Part shown: piece after piece, positions 1-8,339 of the stretch | How the letters are laid out: each line of letters opens with the position of its first letter | How positions within the stretch are numbered: the first letter of the stretch is position 1 | Source of the DNA: Bacteroidales bacterium | GTDB taxonomy: Bacteria; Bacteroidota; Bacteroidia; Bacteroidales; Tenuifilaceae | Length of the DNA stretch: 64,000 nucleotides | Direction of reading: 5' to 3' | Assembly: GCA_013141385.1 (NCBI GenBank) | Contig: JABFRB010000019.1 | Location: forward strand, 304,545 to 368,544 | Translations under genes and position numbers: made by a program | The notes under the pieces: model-generated | Seen by the model: the letters and a program-made list of their open reading frames with translations, nothing else | Told to the model about the DNA's origin: nothing | Databases searched by the model: none

Positions 1-1
1 A

Positions 2-190
2 AAGAGGGTGAAGTTCAAACCAGGGTTGATTCCTCCATTTTATGTTGATAACCCCAAAACGCTTGAGGAAATTATGGCTTCAGAGATGAAGTATCTTGAA
101 GCGTATGAAAAAAGTCCATTTTGGACTGACTTTAAATACTTTTTTAGGGCTTTTTACAATATTGTTTTTAAGAGATATAGGAGTAAATAG
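2..190 (+). CDS. C-terminal end of a probable sugar transferase, cut by the window edge
   Basis: The frame is open from the first bases, so the gene begins upstream; the GTG at position 8 is probably internal. About 60 residues are visible. They run from a KPGLIPPFY motif through a DNPKTLEEIMASEMKYL helix to a basic end (FKRYRSK). I recall this ending from Bacteroidota sugar transferases of the undecaprenyl-phosphate glycosyl-1-phosphate transferase type, which start lipid-linked glycan synthesis at the inner membrane. No catalytic residue lies in the visible part, so the assignment rests on the tail alone. A strong hairpin follows the stop codon at once. Confidence 0.5.
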   Translation, partial: KRVKFKPGLIPPFYVDNPKTLEEIMASEMKYLEAYEKSPFWTDFKYFFRAFYNIVFKRYRSK

Positions 191-191
191 A

Positions 192-216
192 AAAAGGGGG
201 CGCTAACCCCCTTTTG
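192..216. terminator. Bidirectional Rho-independent terminator between convergent genes
   Basis: A perfect stem pairs AAAAGGGGG with CCCCCTTTT around a six-base loop. The stem has A-rich and T-rich flanks on both sides, so it can stop both the + strand gene ending at 190 and the - strand gene ending at 226. Confidence 0.85.
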
Positions 217-225
217 TATTCTGCA

Positions 226-1461
226 CTATTTTTCGCTAAGCAGAAGTTCAATCAGTTTTGTTGTTTCCTCTACAAACTTTGTGTAGTGTTCACCTGTACC
301 GGGGCCAGAAAAACCGGTCTCAATTTTTCTTATAGTACCTTTTTTGTCCAAAAATAATCCTGTAGGAAATGCCATTTGACCTTCAATTGGGTATAAAACA
401 GAGTCCCTCTTCTCGCGACCACGAGAAGATACATACAAAAAGGTATAATTTGCTCCAGTTTGATTTATAAATCGTTCCATCTTTTTCTTTGATATCTCAA
501 ACGTTTTATCCTCAAAGTTTAATGCAACAACCTCAAAACCTTGATTTTTATATTTACTATATAGATCGCGAAACAACCTTGCTTCGTCCAAACAGTTGGG
601 GCACCAACTACCTCCCGCAAGAACAGCGACAACTTTATTCTTGAATATTTCATCTTTTGAGGTAATCTTTTTTCCATTTATATCAGTACCCGCAAAATCA
701 AAGGTGGTGTAACCCTTCTTTACTTTTACAAGATCTTCGCTACCAGGAAGAACTATGTTTTCATCCCTAATTGCAATCCATTTGCTTGTCCATTTTGAAC
801 TTCCCATAAACCTGCCGTTCTCCATGGTATTCTGATCTTTTATATTGGCATTAAAGATTAAAGATTGAGCACCATCCATTTTAGAAAACAGGAATTTGTT
901 TCCAGATACTTTTCCCTCAAGATAACGATAATCGCCAGTAATATTGAGGAATGTACCTAAAACCTTATCGCCAGTTTGCCTGAATTCACCAACCATTATT
1001 GTTGAATCTGATGTTCCTGGGTTTTCAATTACTTTCCAACGACCAGTTACATCAAAAGCAGCTTTTTCAGTATGCCAAGGAAAACGATCAACAACACCAG
1101 AAACGGCATAAAACCTATAAGGATTCCCAACTTCAATCCCCTTTGGATAATATTTTCCAACAAGAGAATCGTTGCGAAGTACGGCAACCACTACACTTGT
1201 AAACACAGGGGTTTTTATAACCAAGGTGTCCCCATTTCTAGTAATCTCTGTGATGATAATCTTTTCATCGGCATTGGTTATCTCAAATTGAGCAACACCT
1301 TTTTCGTTTAAAGAGTAGGTCATATTAAATGGAACAACCATACTGTTATCCTGTGGGTCAATTTGGATTACTCCTAGCCATGGACCAGTTTTCATCTCAT
1401 TTTTTTTACCGCAACTTGTTAGGAATACAATAACAATTGCGAATACAAAAAATCGTTTCAT
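226..1461 (-). CDS. Thioredoxin-fold lipoprotein (TlpA/ResA-like disulfide reductase)
   Basis: Predicted periplasm-facing lipoprotein of 411 residues. A type II signal peptide ends in the lipobox LTSC at about residue 17. Residues 25-250 form a beta-rich region with no motif I recognise; paired repeats of a lipocalin-like kind are possible (GPWLGVIQ near 27, GRWKVIE near 140). The C-terminal 160 residues are a TlpA-like thioredoxin fold with the active site WCPNC at 286-290 and a cis-proline motif AFPT near 363-367. The family reduces or exchanges disulfides in exported proteins or cytochrome c. The substrate is unknown. It is a single-gene unit with its own upstream -7 box and a shared downstream terminator. 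Confidence 0.85.
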   Translation of the reverse strand: MKRFFVFAIVIVFLTSCGKKNEMKTGPWLGVIQIDPQDNSMVVPFNMTYSLNEKGVAQFEITNADEKIIITEITRNGDTLVIKTPVFTSVVVAVLRNDSLVGKYYPKGIEVGNPYRFYAVSGVVDRFPWHTEKAAFDVTGRWKVIENPGTSDSTIMVGEFRQTGDKVLGTFLNITGDYRYLEGKVSGNKFLFSKMDGAQSLIFNANIKDQNTMENGRFMGSSKWTSKWIAIRDENIVLPGSEDLVKVKKGYTTFDFAGTDINGKKITSKDEIFKNKVVAVLAGGSWCPNCLDEARLFRDLYSKYKNQGFEVVALNFEDKTFEISKKKMERFINQTGANYTFLYVSSRGREKRDSVLYPIEGQMAFPTGLFLDKKGTIRKIETGFSGPGTGEHYTKFVEETTKLIELLLSEK

Positions 1462-1492
1462 TTTTTATAGGTTTAATTATTTGACTTATTTT

Positions 1493-1500
1493 CAAACATA
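1493..1500 (-). promoter_or_regulatory. Candidate -7 box for the thioredoxin-like lipoprotein
   Basis: On the - strand this reads TATGTTTG, a full match to the Bacteroidota -7 consensus TAnnTTTG, 32 bases before the ATG. No clear TTTG -33 element is visible at the usual distance. Confidence 0.45.
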
Positions 1501-1538
1501 TAGTTCGTTGACTTTTACATGGAGTAATATTGATTAGA

Positions 1539-3737
1539 CTAACGGCGTTTTTTGAACTTTGATTTATCTTTTGATATAATTTTCTTTTCGCCCGTTTCAG
1601 CTAATCTAAAATCCAAATGTTTTTTCGCGAGATTTGTCCTCCACACCTCTACTTTTACCTCGTCACCAAGTTGAAATTTATTGCCTGTTTGCTTTCCAAT
1701 AAGGCAGTAGTTATCCTCATCAAACTCGTAGAAATCGTCATCCAGCTCGCGAATGGGAACTAAACCTTCGCATTTACTATCAATTAGTTCAACAAAAAGT
1801 CCAAAACCAGCAACGCCAGATATTACACCAGAGAATACCTGTCCAACTTTATCGGTCATGAACTCAACCTGTTTATACTTAATCGAAGCCCTTTCGGCCT
1901 CGGTTGCCTTAACCTCCATATCCGATGAATGCTTGCAGAGTTTTTCTAGTGCATGCTCATCCTTTGGAGTTCCTTGATTCAGATAGTGCGCCAACAGTCG
2001 ATGAACCATCATATCAGGATAGCGGCGAATTGGGGAGGTGAAATGGGTATAGTGCGTAAATGCAAGTCCATAGTGACCAATATTATTGGTCGAATATCTT
2101 GCCTTTGCCATCGAACGCAACGCAAGCGTTTCAACGAGGTTCTGCTCCTTTTTACCTCGAACATCATCCATAAGTTTATTCAACGATTTGCTTATCTGCT
2201 TCTCAGTTCCTCCCATAATGTTGTAACCAAAGCGTGTGATAAAATTACGGAACGATTCAAATTTTTCAGGGTTTGGCTTATCGTGAATACGATAAACGAA
2301 GGGTTTGGCTGTTTTATCCTTAACACGCCCAACCAATTCAGCAACTTTTTTATTGGCGAGCAGCATGAATTCCTCGATTAGCTGGTTGGATGCCTTATTC
2401 TCCTTGAAGAATACACCAAGCGGTTTTCCTTTATCATCAAGATTGAATTTAACTTCGGTGCGCTCAAAGCCAATTGCGCCGGATTTAAATCTATTTTTTC
2501 TTAGTTTTTGAGCAAGCTCATGTAACTTAAGAATCTCGATTTGCATATCACCATTGCCTGTTTCGATGACTTGTTGAGCCTCCTCGTATGAAAATCGGCG
2601 TTTAGAGAGGATAACAGTTCTGCCAATCCATTGGCTGATGATTTCAGCAGAGTCATTCATTTCAAAGACAGCTGCAAAGCAAAGTTTCTCCTCATTTGGA
2701 CGTAATGAACAAACAAAATTCGAAAGCCTTTCGGGCAGCATTGGAACACACCTATCTACGAGATAAACGGAAGTTGCGCGTTCTATGGCTTCGTTATCAA
2801 TTGGTGAACCCGACTCAACGTAATGGGTAACATCGGCGATGTGAACGCCAATTTCGTAGTTACTGTTTGGCAAAACACTGAACGAAAGAGCATCATCAAA
2901 ATCCTTTGCATCAACGGGGTCTATGGTAAAAGTTGGAATTTCCCTAAAATCTCTACGATCGCTGTAATCCTTTTGAGTAATTTTATCGCTAATCTTGTTG
3001 GCAATCTTATCAAGTTCTTCGGGGAATCTGTAAGGTAGTTCAAATTCAGCCAGAATAGCATGCATCTCAACCTCGTTTACGCCAGGATTACCAAGCACCT
3101 CAATCACCTCCCCATTAGGATTTTTCATATTTGAAGGCCAATCGGTAATTCGCGCGATTACTTTTTGACCATTCTTGGCCTTTTTAAGATCTTTTTGTGC
3201 GATAAAGATGTCATAAGGCATCTGCTTGTTATCAGGGACAAGAAATGCATAATTCCTTTCAAGGCTGATGGTTCCAACAAAATTACGTTTAGCTCGTTCA
3301 ATAACCTTTATAACCTCGCCTTCAGGCAGATTACGCCGCATTCGGTGGGTGATAAGAATCTGAACCTTATCGCCGTGTAAGGCGTGGTTAAGACGGAACT
3401 CTGGGATAAAAATTTCACGGTTATCCTCAGTAGTCACCTCTGCTGTACCGTCGTTATTCATCTCAATAACTCCAGTGGAATAACCTGCTAGTGCTTTAAG
3501 CTTAAACTTGCCTGCGTAAACCTCATCGAGCGTATTGCCGGCCAGAAGCTCATAGAGTATTTCGGTGATCATTTTCCGAGGCCCATCATCTTTTATATCA
3601 AGCAATTTAGCAAGTTGCTTATAATTATATGTATAAGTGGGGTTGTTGGCGAATATCTGTAGGATTTCTTTTGTAAGAGCCTTTTTACCAAGGCCATTCT
3701 TAGCTTTTTTATCCTGTTTCTTCTTTTTGCTTTTCAT
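1539..3737 (-). CDS. rnr: Ribonuclease R (RNB-family 3'-5' exoribonuclease)
   Basis: Cytoplasmic hydrolytic 3'-5' exoribonuclease that degrades structured RNA. The 732 residues fit the family. The N-terminus is Lys-rich. An RNase R winged-helix and cold-shock-type OB region (about 15-230) is followed by the RNB catalytic domain with the acidic metal-binding motif DPVDAKDFDDAL near 277-288. A C-terminal S1 domain covers about 635-715 (GQVFSGVISGVAGFGLFVEL), and the protein ends in a basic tail. It is a single gene, transcribed toward the thioredoxin lipoprotein with a 77-base gap. Confidence 0.96.
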   Translation of the reverse strand: MKSKKKKQDKKAKNGLGKKALTKEILQIFANNPTYTYNYKQLAKLLDIKDDGPRKMITEILYELLAGNTLDEVYAGKFKLKALAGYSTGVIEMNNDGTAEVTTEDNREIFIPEFRLNHALHGDKVQILITHRMRRNLPEGEVIKVIERAKRNFVGTISLERNYAFLVPDNKQMPYDIFIAQKDLKKAKNGQKVIARITDWPSNMKNPNGEVIEVLGNPGVNEVEMHAILAEFELPYRFPEELDKIANKISDKITQKDYSDRRDFREIPTFTIDPVDAKDFDDALSFSVLPNSNYEIGVHIADVTHYVESGSPIDNEAIERATSVYLVDRCVPMLPERLSNFVCSLRPNEEKLCFAAVFEMNDSAEIISQWIGRTVILSKRRFSYEEAQQVIETGNGDMQIEILKLHELAQKLRKNRFKSGAIGFERTEVKFNLDDKGKPLGVFFKENKASNQLIEEFMLLANKKVAELVGRVKDKTAKPFVYRIHDKPNPEKFESFRNFITRFGYNIMGGTEKQISKSLNKLMDDVRGKKEQNLVETLALRSMAKARYSTNNIGHYGLAFTHYTHFTSPIRRYPDMMVHRLLAHYLNQGTPKDEHALEKLCKHSSDMEVKATEAERASIKYKQVEFMTDKVGQVFSGVISGVAGFGLFVELIDSKCEGLVPIRELDDDFYEFDEDNYCLIGKQTGNKFQLGDEVKVEVWRTNLAKKHLDFRLAETGEKKIISKDKSKFKKRR

Positions 3738-3788
3738 AAATCTTAGTTTAATCCCATTTAGGATTGAATTATATTATTAACAACAATG

Positions 3789-3796
3789 CAAATGTA
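3789..3796 (-). promoter_or_regulatory. Candidate -7 box for rnr
   Basis: On the - strand this reads TACATTTG (consensus TAnnTTTG), 51 bases before the rnr ATG. The -33 element is not obvious. Confidence 0.4.
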
Positions 3797-3851
3797 ATTG
3801 TTTTGCAGGGTTTTAGGTTGTACATGGGGAAAAAGATATAAAACACGACCT

Positions 3852-3881
3852 TTTGTGGTTAAATAAATTGTGTTACTTTTA
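3852..3881 (+). promoter_or_regulatory. Candidate promoter for the exported protein at 3906
   Basis: A TTTG at 3852-3855 lies 18 bases before TACTTTTA at 3874-3881. This is the Bacteroidota -33/-7 arrangement with one mismatch in the last base of the -7 box. The ATG follows 24 bases later. Confidence 0.4.
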
Positions 3882-3905
3882 TAATAAGGAAAGGATTTAT
3901 AAAAA

Positions 3906-4493
3906 ATGAAAAGTTTAATTAGATCAATAATTCGGAAAGGTTTGTTGGTGCTTATATTTTACATGCATTCTTATTCAACAATTGTTGTGGCCCAGGACAG
4001 CACAAACACCCCATTTAATGGAAAAAAAATAGTTGCGATCGGAATAGGGGAAATAGGTTACAGTATTAATTATACCACTTTTTACAAAAAGAATAAAGCG
4101 TATGAGGTAAAGGTTGGGTACAGGCAAGGAGAGAACTTTACAAATTTCGTTGGTTTTTCCTTTAAAGATCCTTTCTGGTGTTATAATCAGTTTGTTTTAC
4201 AAGCAGGTTTGAGATTCTATAATTCCGAAGGGCTATATTTTTCACCAATGATAGTTGCAACTTATGGGTTTTATGACAATCTTCAATTTCCAGAATACGA
4301 AGGAAGAAAAAATTACTACCCATTAATTTCCAGAGAAAAAAAAGGAATAGGAGGTATTGCCAAATTTGGGTTTACACCCATAAAGAAAAGATTTGTAATG
4401 GATATTTATCTCGGCTTGGGGTTTAAGGTATCACAAACAAATGAAAAAATTGTTGATCCAGATAGACAGAATAACACAAACCGTTCTAACTAA
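3906..4493 (+). CDS. Small exported protein, possible outer-membrane beta-barrel
   Basis: I do not recognise the family. The 195 residues begin with a basic N-terminus and a hydrophobic stretch, with a likely signal peptidase I site after STIVVAQ near residue 30. The mature part alternates hydrophobic and polar residues with many Tyr, Phe and Gly, and strand-like segments ending in aromatics (VGYRQGENF, GLRFYNSEGLYF, YLGLGFKVS). This suggests a small outer-membrane barrel. The end after YLGLGFKVS is short and polar (DPDRQNNTNRSN) rather than the usual closing strand with terminal aromatic, so the gene may be truncated. It has its own promoter-like sequence and lies next to a decayed region. 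Confidence 0.55.
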   Translation: MKSLIRSIIRKGLLVLIFYMHSYSTIVVAQDSTNTPFNGKKIVAIGIGEIGYSINYTTFYKKNKAYEVKVGYRQGENFTNFVGFSFKDPFWCYNQFVLQAGLRFYNSEGLYFSPMIVATYGFYDNLQFPEYEGRKNYYPLISREKKGIGGIAKFGFTPIKKRFVMDIYLGLGFKVSQTNEKIVDPDRQNNTNRSN

Positions 4494-4833
4494 CGGAAAT
4501 ATGAGCCTACTAATAAGCTAACAGTATTACAGAGTTTGGATGGGACTTTGAATGGTTCAGTATATCAAACAGATAGCATAGTTTAGAACAAATTTAGAAC
4601 AAATTATTTGACGAATGTCTAATTGAACCGAGGTTCTTGTCCTGACCCAATTAAGCAATTTTTACTGATTCTCTTTCTCAAAAGTTCATTTTTTAGATAG
4701 TAGATTTAATTACTTGACAATGAGCTTGAAATAATAAACAGATTCTTTTTAAATGGTCGTTTATTTGGCACTACAAAAATAATTATCCTATTCTTCTTGC
4801 ATATGCTTAGAATGCTTAGCCTAGGTAAAATGA

Positions 4834-4862
4834 AAAGCCCCATCTTTTTTGGATGGGGCTTT
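4834..4862 (-). terminator. Terminator downstream of the 57-residue membrane protein gene
   Basis: An 11-bp stem (AAAGCCCCATC with GATGGGGCTTT) encloses a seven-base loop. Read on the - strand it ends in GGGGCTTTTCATTTT. It lies just past the stop of the small gene at 4885-5058. The weaker T-run on the + strand may also slow transcription from 3906. Confidence 0.75.
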
Positions 4863-4884
4863 AACTCTTTAACTAGACGAAGAT

Positions 4885-5058
4885 CTAATCTTCTTCGTAC
4901 TCGATAGATGCTCTAAACTTCCGTTTAGCGTTGCTGGTCTGTTTCTTCTTTAGTATAGGTTGTAATACTATTACGCCTATTAGAAACAATACCACCAAAA
5001 AAAGAGCCAAATTCATTCCTGCTGTTAATAGCAAGTGCCTAAAATAATCTAAAAGCAT
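4885..5058 (-). CDS. 57-residue single-pass membrane protein
   Basis: This small gene is easily missed. It starts MLLDYFRHLLLTAGMN and has one transmembrane segment at about residues 17-34. A basic stretch follows (KKKQTSNAKRKFRA), and the protein ends in an acidic tail (SIEYEED). The positive charges next to the membrane segment predict a cytoplasmic C-terminus. A good terminator lies 23 bases after the stop, and the codons look typical of the genome, so I think it is real. No motif identifies its function. Small membrane proteins of this shape often belong to larger membrane complexes, but nothing nearby indicates which one. Confidence 0.65.
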   Translation of the reverse strand: MLLDYFRHLLLTAGMNLALFLVVLFLIGVIVLQPILKKKQTSNAKRKFRASIEYEED

Positions 5059-5186
5059 TATGAATAAAAGGTTTTAGTAGTGAATAACTTGGCGGTGGTG
5101 TTCATTAAAAAATAGACCAACAGTTTGCATCTTGATTCAAAAATGTCTTAATTTGTTGTGTCAAAACTATCAAAACATATTTTGAG

Positions 5187-5220
5187 GGCTGATTAGAAAC
5201 TCTTCTATCGGCCTTCTTTT
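5187..5220 (+). terminator. Orphan Rho-independent terminator with no visible gene upstream
   Basis: The hairpin pairs GGCTGAT and AGAA with TTCT and ATCGGCC (11 pairs, one bulged T, loop ACTC), followed by a T-rich run. It acts on + strand transcripts. No + strand open frame is visible between 4500 and 5187, so it may end a small non-coding RNA or read-through from 3906. Confidence 0.65.
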
Positions 5221-5462
5221 TTTCTCACACACTCGCTGTTCAAAGAACTTCTGCAAAATTATTGAAACTAAGTTGTTTTAGAACCATTAACACAGCTTGA
5301 AAATATCAACATTAAATTATAGTTGTGAACATAGTAATGCTTTGTGTTACAAAAAAATACAAAAACAGCTTGGTATTCAGCCTGATGTTTAAGTGTATGA
5401 ATATCAGAATAGAACACGTTTTTTAATAAGTTTATTCTGATTTTTGTTATTAACATTAAACA

Positions 5463-5635
5463 TAATACCCACAGGGTATGATACCGCTCCATTCATGGAG
5501 TTGAATACCAATACCAGACATAGTACCACCTCGTGGTACATTTCAACCACAGCACTACGGCGTTTCATCAACTGAACCTGTTCTTAACCTTAATCGTACC
5601 ACAAAACGGTGTTTTGCCGAAACCTTTTCTTATGG
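5463..5635. repeat. Chain of short palindromes (REP-like repeat patch)
   Basis: Several perfect short inverted repeats stand side by side: ATACCC/GGGTAT at 5465-5479, GGTAT/ATACC at 5475-5485, CTCCAT/ATGGAG at 5487-5500 and GTACCAC/GTGGTAC at 5523-5539. A degenerate segment at 5585-5630 recurs at 6777-6824. The pattern resembles the clustered palindromes scattered between genes in many Bacteroidota genomes. No coding frame is convincing here. Confidence 0.6.
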
Positions 5636-5676
5636 GTAGAAAATCAAGTTGTATTTAGATAATTAATAAATTGCAT

Positions 5677-5684
5677 TAACTTTG
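5677..5684 (+). promoter_or_regulatory. Candidate -7 box for the protease gene
   Basis: TAACTTTG matches TAnnTTTG. A TTG 25 bases upstream (5649-5651) is a little far for the -33 element. The ATG at 5758 is 73 bases downstream. Confidence 0.35.
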
Positions 5685-5757
5685 ATGTAAAGAAGGGTAA
5701 TGCTAAACAAGAATATATAAACTATGGACGTATTGTTATATAACTAAAACCAATTCA

Positions 5758-6712
5758 ATGAAAAAATTATATGTCTTTATATCATTGATTACAATTGTAA
5801 TTCCACAAAATTCATTCTGTCAAACTAACCAGGAGATAGAAAGAAGTTTTTTAGGAATGAAAGAATTTATTGTTGCAATAGGAACAACAGTAAATGATAC
5901 AATCATTGCTGATAATGTGAAAAAAGAAGTTAAGAAGTTTGTAGCTATTGGAACAGGACTGGTAACATATTTCAAGATTGATACTAATTTAGTATATAAT
6001 GTTGTTACTGCTGGTCATGTAATTAAATTTTTTACAGAGAATAAGAAAAACATTTATATTAGAGCTTCATGGGCAGATACTATTAAAACGACTGATTATT
6101 GGGGGATAGAAATACCTCTAACAAACTCAGATAATACTCCAAATACTTTTTTATACCCTAATAAAGAAATTGATTTAGGGTGTATTTTGATGTTTCCTAT
6201 GTATTTTAATAAAGTTTTTATTGAAAAAGCAAATAAAAAAAAATGTTAAAATATTTCCAATTAATTATATGACTGTTCCTTATATTGGAAGTCAGGTATG
6301 GTTATTTGGTTATCCAGATCATGTTGAAAATAGATTTCAATATTCTTTTTTATATAATATTTCGACATTTAAACCGGGATATATTGTTTGGAAACCATCA
6401 TTAAATATGACAAATAAAGACTTATATCATATAGCATTAATGGAATCAAATGCAACACATGGTAATAGTGGTGGTCCTATTTTTTACGTAACTGACAAAA
6501 TAGAATTAGTCGGAATTCTAACGGGAGGATATGAAGACATTAACTCTGTTTATTTGAACAATAAACCTGTATTTGACCCTATTTCAAAAAATTTTTTAAT
6601 TACAAAAAGCAGATCTGGCGTTTCCATAATAGAGAAAGCAGAATATGTAAAGAAACTTGTTAAATATGTACAAGAAGAATTTTATTTATACATTAAAGGT
6701 AAGCACAAATAA
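5758..6712 (+). pseudogene. Trypsin-like serine protease, frame broken at a run of nine A
   Basis: Two overlapping frames together encode one exported protease of about 317 residues. The first frame (5758-6249) has a signal peptide ending near NSFCQ, a catalytic His in VVTAGHV and a likely catalytic Asp in EIDLGCIL. The second frame (open from 6221, ending at 6712) carries the Ser motif THGNSGGPI and a typical following strand, VGILTGG. The join falls at an A9 run at 6235-6243. With eight A the product would read EKANKKNVKIF and continue to the end. All three triad residues survive, so the break may be recent, an assembly error, or bypassed by transcriptional slippage. The target is unknown. 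It lies between two copies of a degenerate repeat. Confidence 0.7.
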
Positions 6713-6776
6713 ACATGATGCTTAACAACTATAAATTTCAGTTGTATCCATCGCTTCTTCTTCTGTTCGATTAATA

Positions 6777-6824
6777 GTTCCTTATTCCGTACCTTGAAAC
6801 GGCGGTTTGTCGAACCACGCCTTA
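6777..6824 (+). repeat. Second copy of the degenerate repeat at 5585-5630
   Basis: The shared core is CGTACC, then AAACGGYGKTTTGYCGAA, then a CC-rich end. The copies are in the same orientation, differ at several positions and lie about 1.2 kb apart on either side of the protease gene. Confidence 0.5.
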
Positions 6825-6839
6825 CTATTTTATGCAAAA

Positions 6840-7087
6840 ATTTACACCGTGGAGGACTTAAATGGTGTTTATGTTGTTGCGTCAATCGATTCAGGCAGCA
6901 AGAATATTTATATGAATTCATTTAATCTCGCTACGACCATTGATACCTTAAATGAATGGCAGGAGTTTAAATTCTTGTTTCCTGTATTGGTTCAAACCAC
7001 ACTCCCTGATTGTGAGTTAAAATTATATATTTGGAATAATGGGCGTAAAATCTCAACTTCGATGATTTTAAAGTTATGATATACTAA
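6840..7087 (+). pseudogene. Remnant of the C-terminus of a larger surface protein
   Basis: The open frame from 6807 begins inside a repeat and has no signal peptide or plausible start. From about 6850 its product (LNGVYVVASIDSGSKNIYM, then NEWQEFKF and LKLYIWNN) resembles the last beta-sandwich of long Bacteroidota proteins. That domain usually ends in a Trp-Asn motif and a DDF motif. Here the expected ending FDDFKVMIY occurs in the neighbouring frame, with its stop at 7085-7087. A further frameshift near 7050 is therefore likely. It is best read as the decayed 3' end of a lost gene. Confidence 0.55.
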
Positions 7088-7176
7088 ATGAATAATAGGT
7101 TGTTCTTATTAGCACGGATTGTTTGAAATCAATTACTATTTCAGAACTTGTTCGTTAATAATGTCCAAATGTTTAT

Positions 7177-8256
7177 ATGATGAATAAAAGAAAACTAAAA
7201 AAAGCCCTAAAACGAATTAAATACCTACCGCAGGGGAAGTATTTCTTTCTCTATTGTTTTAATAAAATTAAACATTTTTATTTCAAATATAGCCAGTCAA
7301 CAAAAGTTGCTTTCCCTTCTACTGTAATGCTTGAGTTAACCAACCACTGTAATCTTCATTGTATTACATGTCCAAGGGAGTATGATTATGGAAAGGAAAT
7401 GGATAAGGGGAGTATAGATATTAATCAAGCAAAAAAAATTGTTGATGAAGTTTGGCCATATCTCGATTCGATAGGCTTGACGGGTATGGGAGAAACATTC
7501 CTTTACAAGGAGATAGAACAAATTGTTGATTATATTAAATTGAAGAATAAGGGAATAATTATTTCTCTCTCAACCAATGCTATGACCCCAGATTTTACTG
7601 GAGGTGTGCAAAAAATAATAGGTAAGGTTGATACAATTCAGGTTTCAATTGATGGGTTAGATGGCGTGTATGAGCAGATTAGGAAGAATGCAAGTTTTGA
7701 AAAGGTAAAGAAAAATCTTACATATCTCACAAAACGTTGTATCGGAACGGAGACAACAATAATGCTTAATATGGTGGTTACTCAAGAAAATTACCATCAG
7801 ATGCATGAGTTAATATCATTTTCGGAAAATATAGGTATTCAATATATAAACTTTACGCTATTCAATCTTTGTGCTGTAACTGATATAGAACTAGACTATT
7901 ACCAATTCTTTAAAAGCAAATCATTTATTGATGAACTTAAAAGAGTTGAGGACATGAAGCAAAAGCACACTTCTGTGGAGGTAAGTAATTGGGATTTTCA
8001 GGCAAAGAATGAATTCAAGAAATGCCCCTTTCCATGGACACATTTTTATATTTGCTGGAATGGTTATGTTGCACCTTGTTGTTCGAAACCATTTCCCAAA
8101 GAGCAGCATTTTGGAAATGTCTTCGAAAAGGGTGTTATGGAATGCTTAAACAGTAAGGATTTTAAGATGTTTAGGGAGTTATGGTATAAAAACCAAAACC
8201 CCGAATTTTGCAATAAATGCCATTTTATTGGAATAGAACCGATAAAAATCAATTAA
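7177..8256 (+). CDS. Radical SAM protein with a SPASM-like C-terminal cluster domain
   Basis: The 359-residue protein has the radical SAM [4Fe-4S] motif CNLHCITC with Cys58, Cys62 and Cys65, followed by the GLTGMGETFL loop expected for SAM binding. The C-terminal part has further cysteines in a SPASM-like order (CPFPW, ICWNGYVAPCC, FCNKCH), which would hold auxiliary Fe-S clusters. Family members modify peptides, proteins or sugars and nucleotides. There is no precursor peptide gene or obvious partner beside it, so the substrate is open. A basic N-terminal 45 residues precede the core. It appears to be a single gene. Confidence 0.85.
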   Translation: MMNKRKLKKALKRIKYLPQGKYFFLYCFNKIKHFYFKYSQSTKVAFPSTVMLELTNHCNLHCITCPREYDYGKEMDKGSIDINQAKKIVDEVWPYLDSIGLTGMGETFLYKEIEQIVDYIKLKNKGIIISLSTNAMTPDFTGGVQKIIGKVDTIQVSIDGLDGVYEQIRKNASFEKVKKNLTYLTKRCIGTETTIMLNMVVTQENYHQMHELISFSENIGIQYINFTLFNLCAVTDIELDYYQFFKSKSFIDELKRVEDMKQKHTSVEVSNWDFQAKNEFKKCPFPWTHFYICWNGYVAPCCSKPFPKEQHFGNVFEKGVMECLNSKDFKMFRELWYKNQNPEFCNKCHFIGIEPIKIN

Positions 8257-8339
8257 AACGTTTCTTTGGAAAGGGCAACTACTCTTATTATCATCACCTT
8301 AACATTCGTCATTAACTAGAAATTACCAACATGAATTAT

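Noticed and set aside
1953..2381. 142-codon + strand frame inside rnr
   Set aside because: It is a shadow of the RNase R coding sequence on the other strand, with no start signal or motif.
5268..5492. 74-codon - strand frame in the palindrome region
   Set aside because: It starts inside the palindromes, has no recognisable domain or signal peptide and has no supporting promoter or terminator. It is probably chance.
4500..7176. Insertion sequence or prophage remnant
   Set aside because: No transposase, integrase, terminal inverted repeats or target duplication could be seen. Only short repeats and decayed genes are present.
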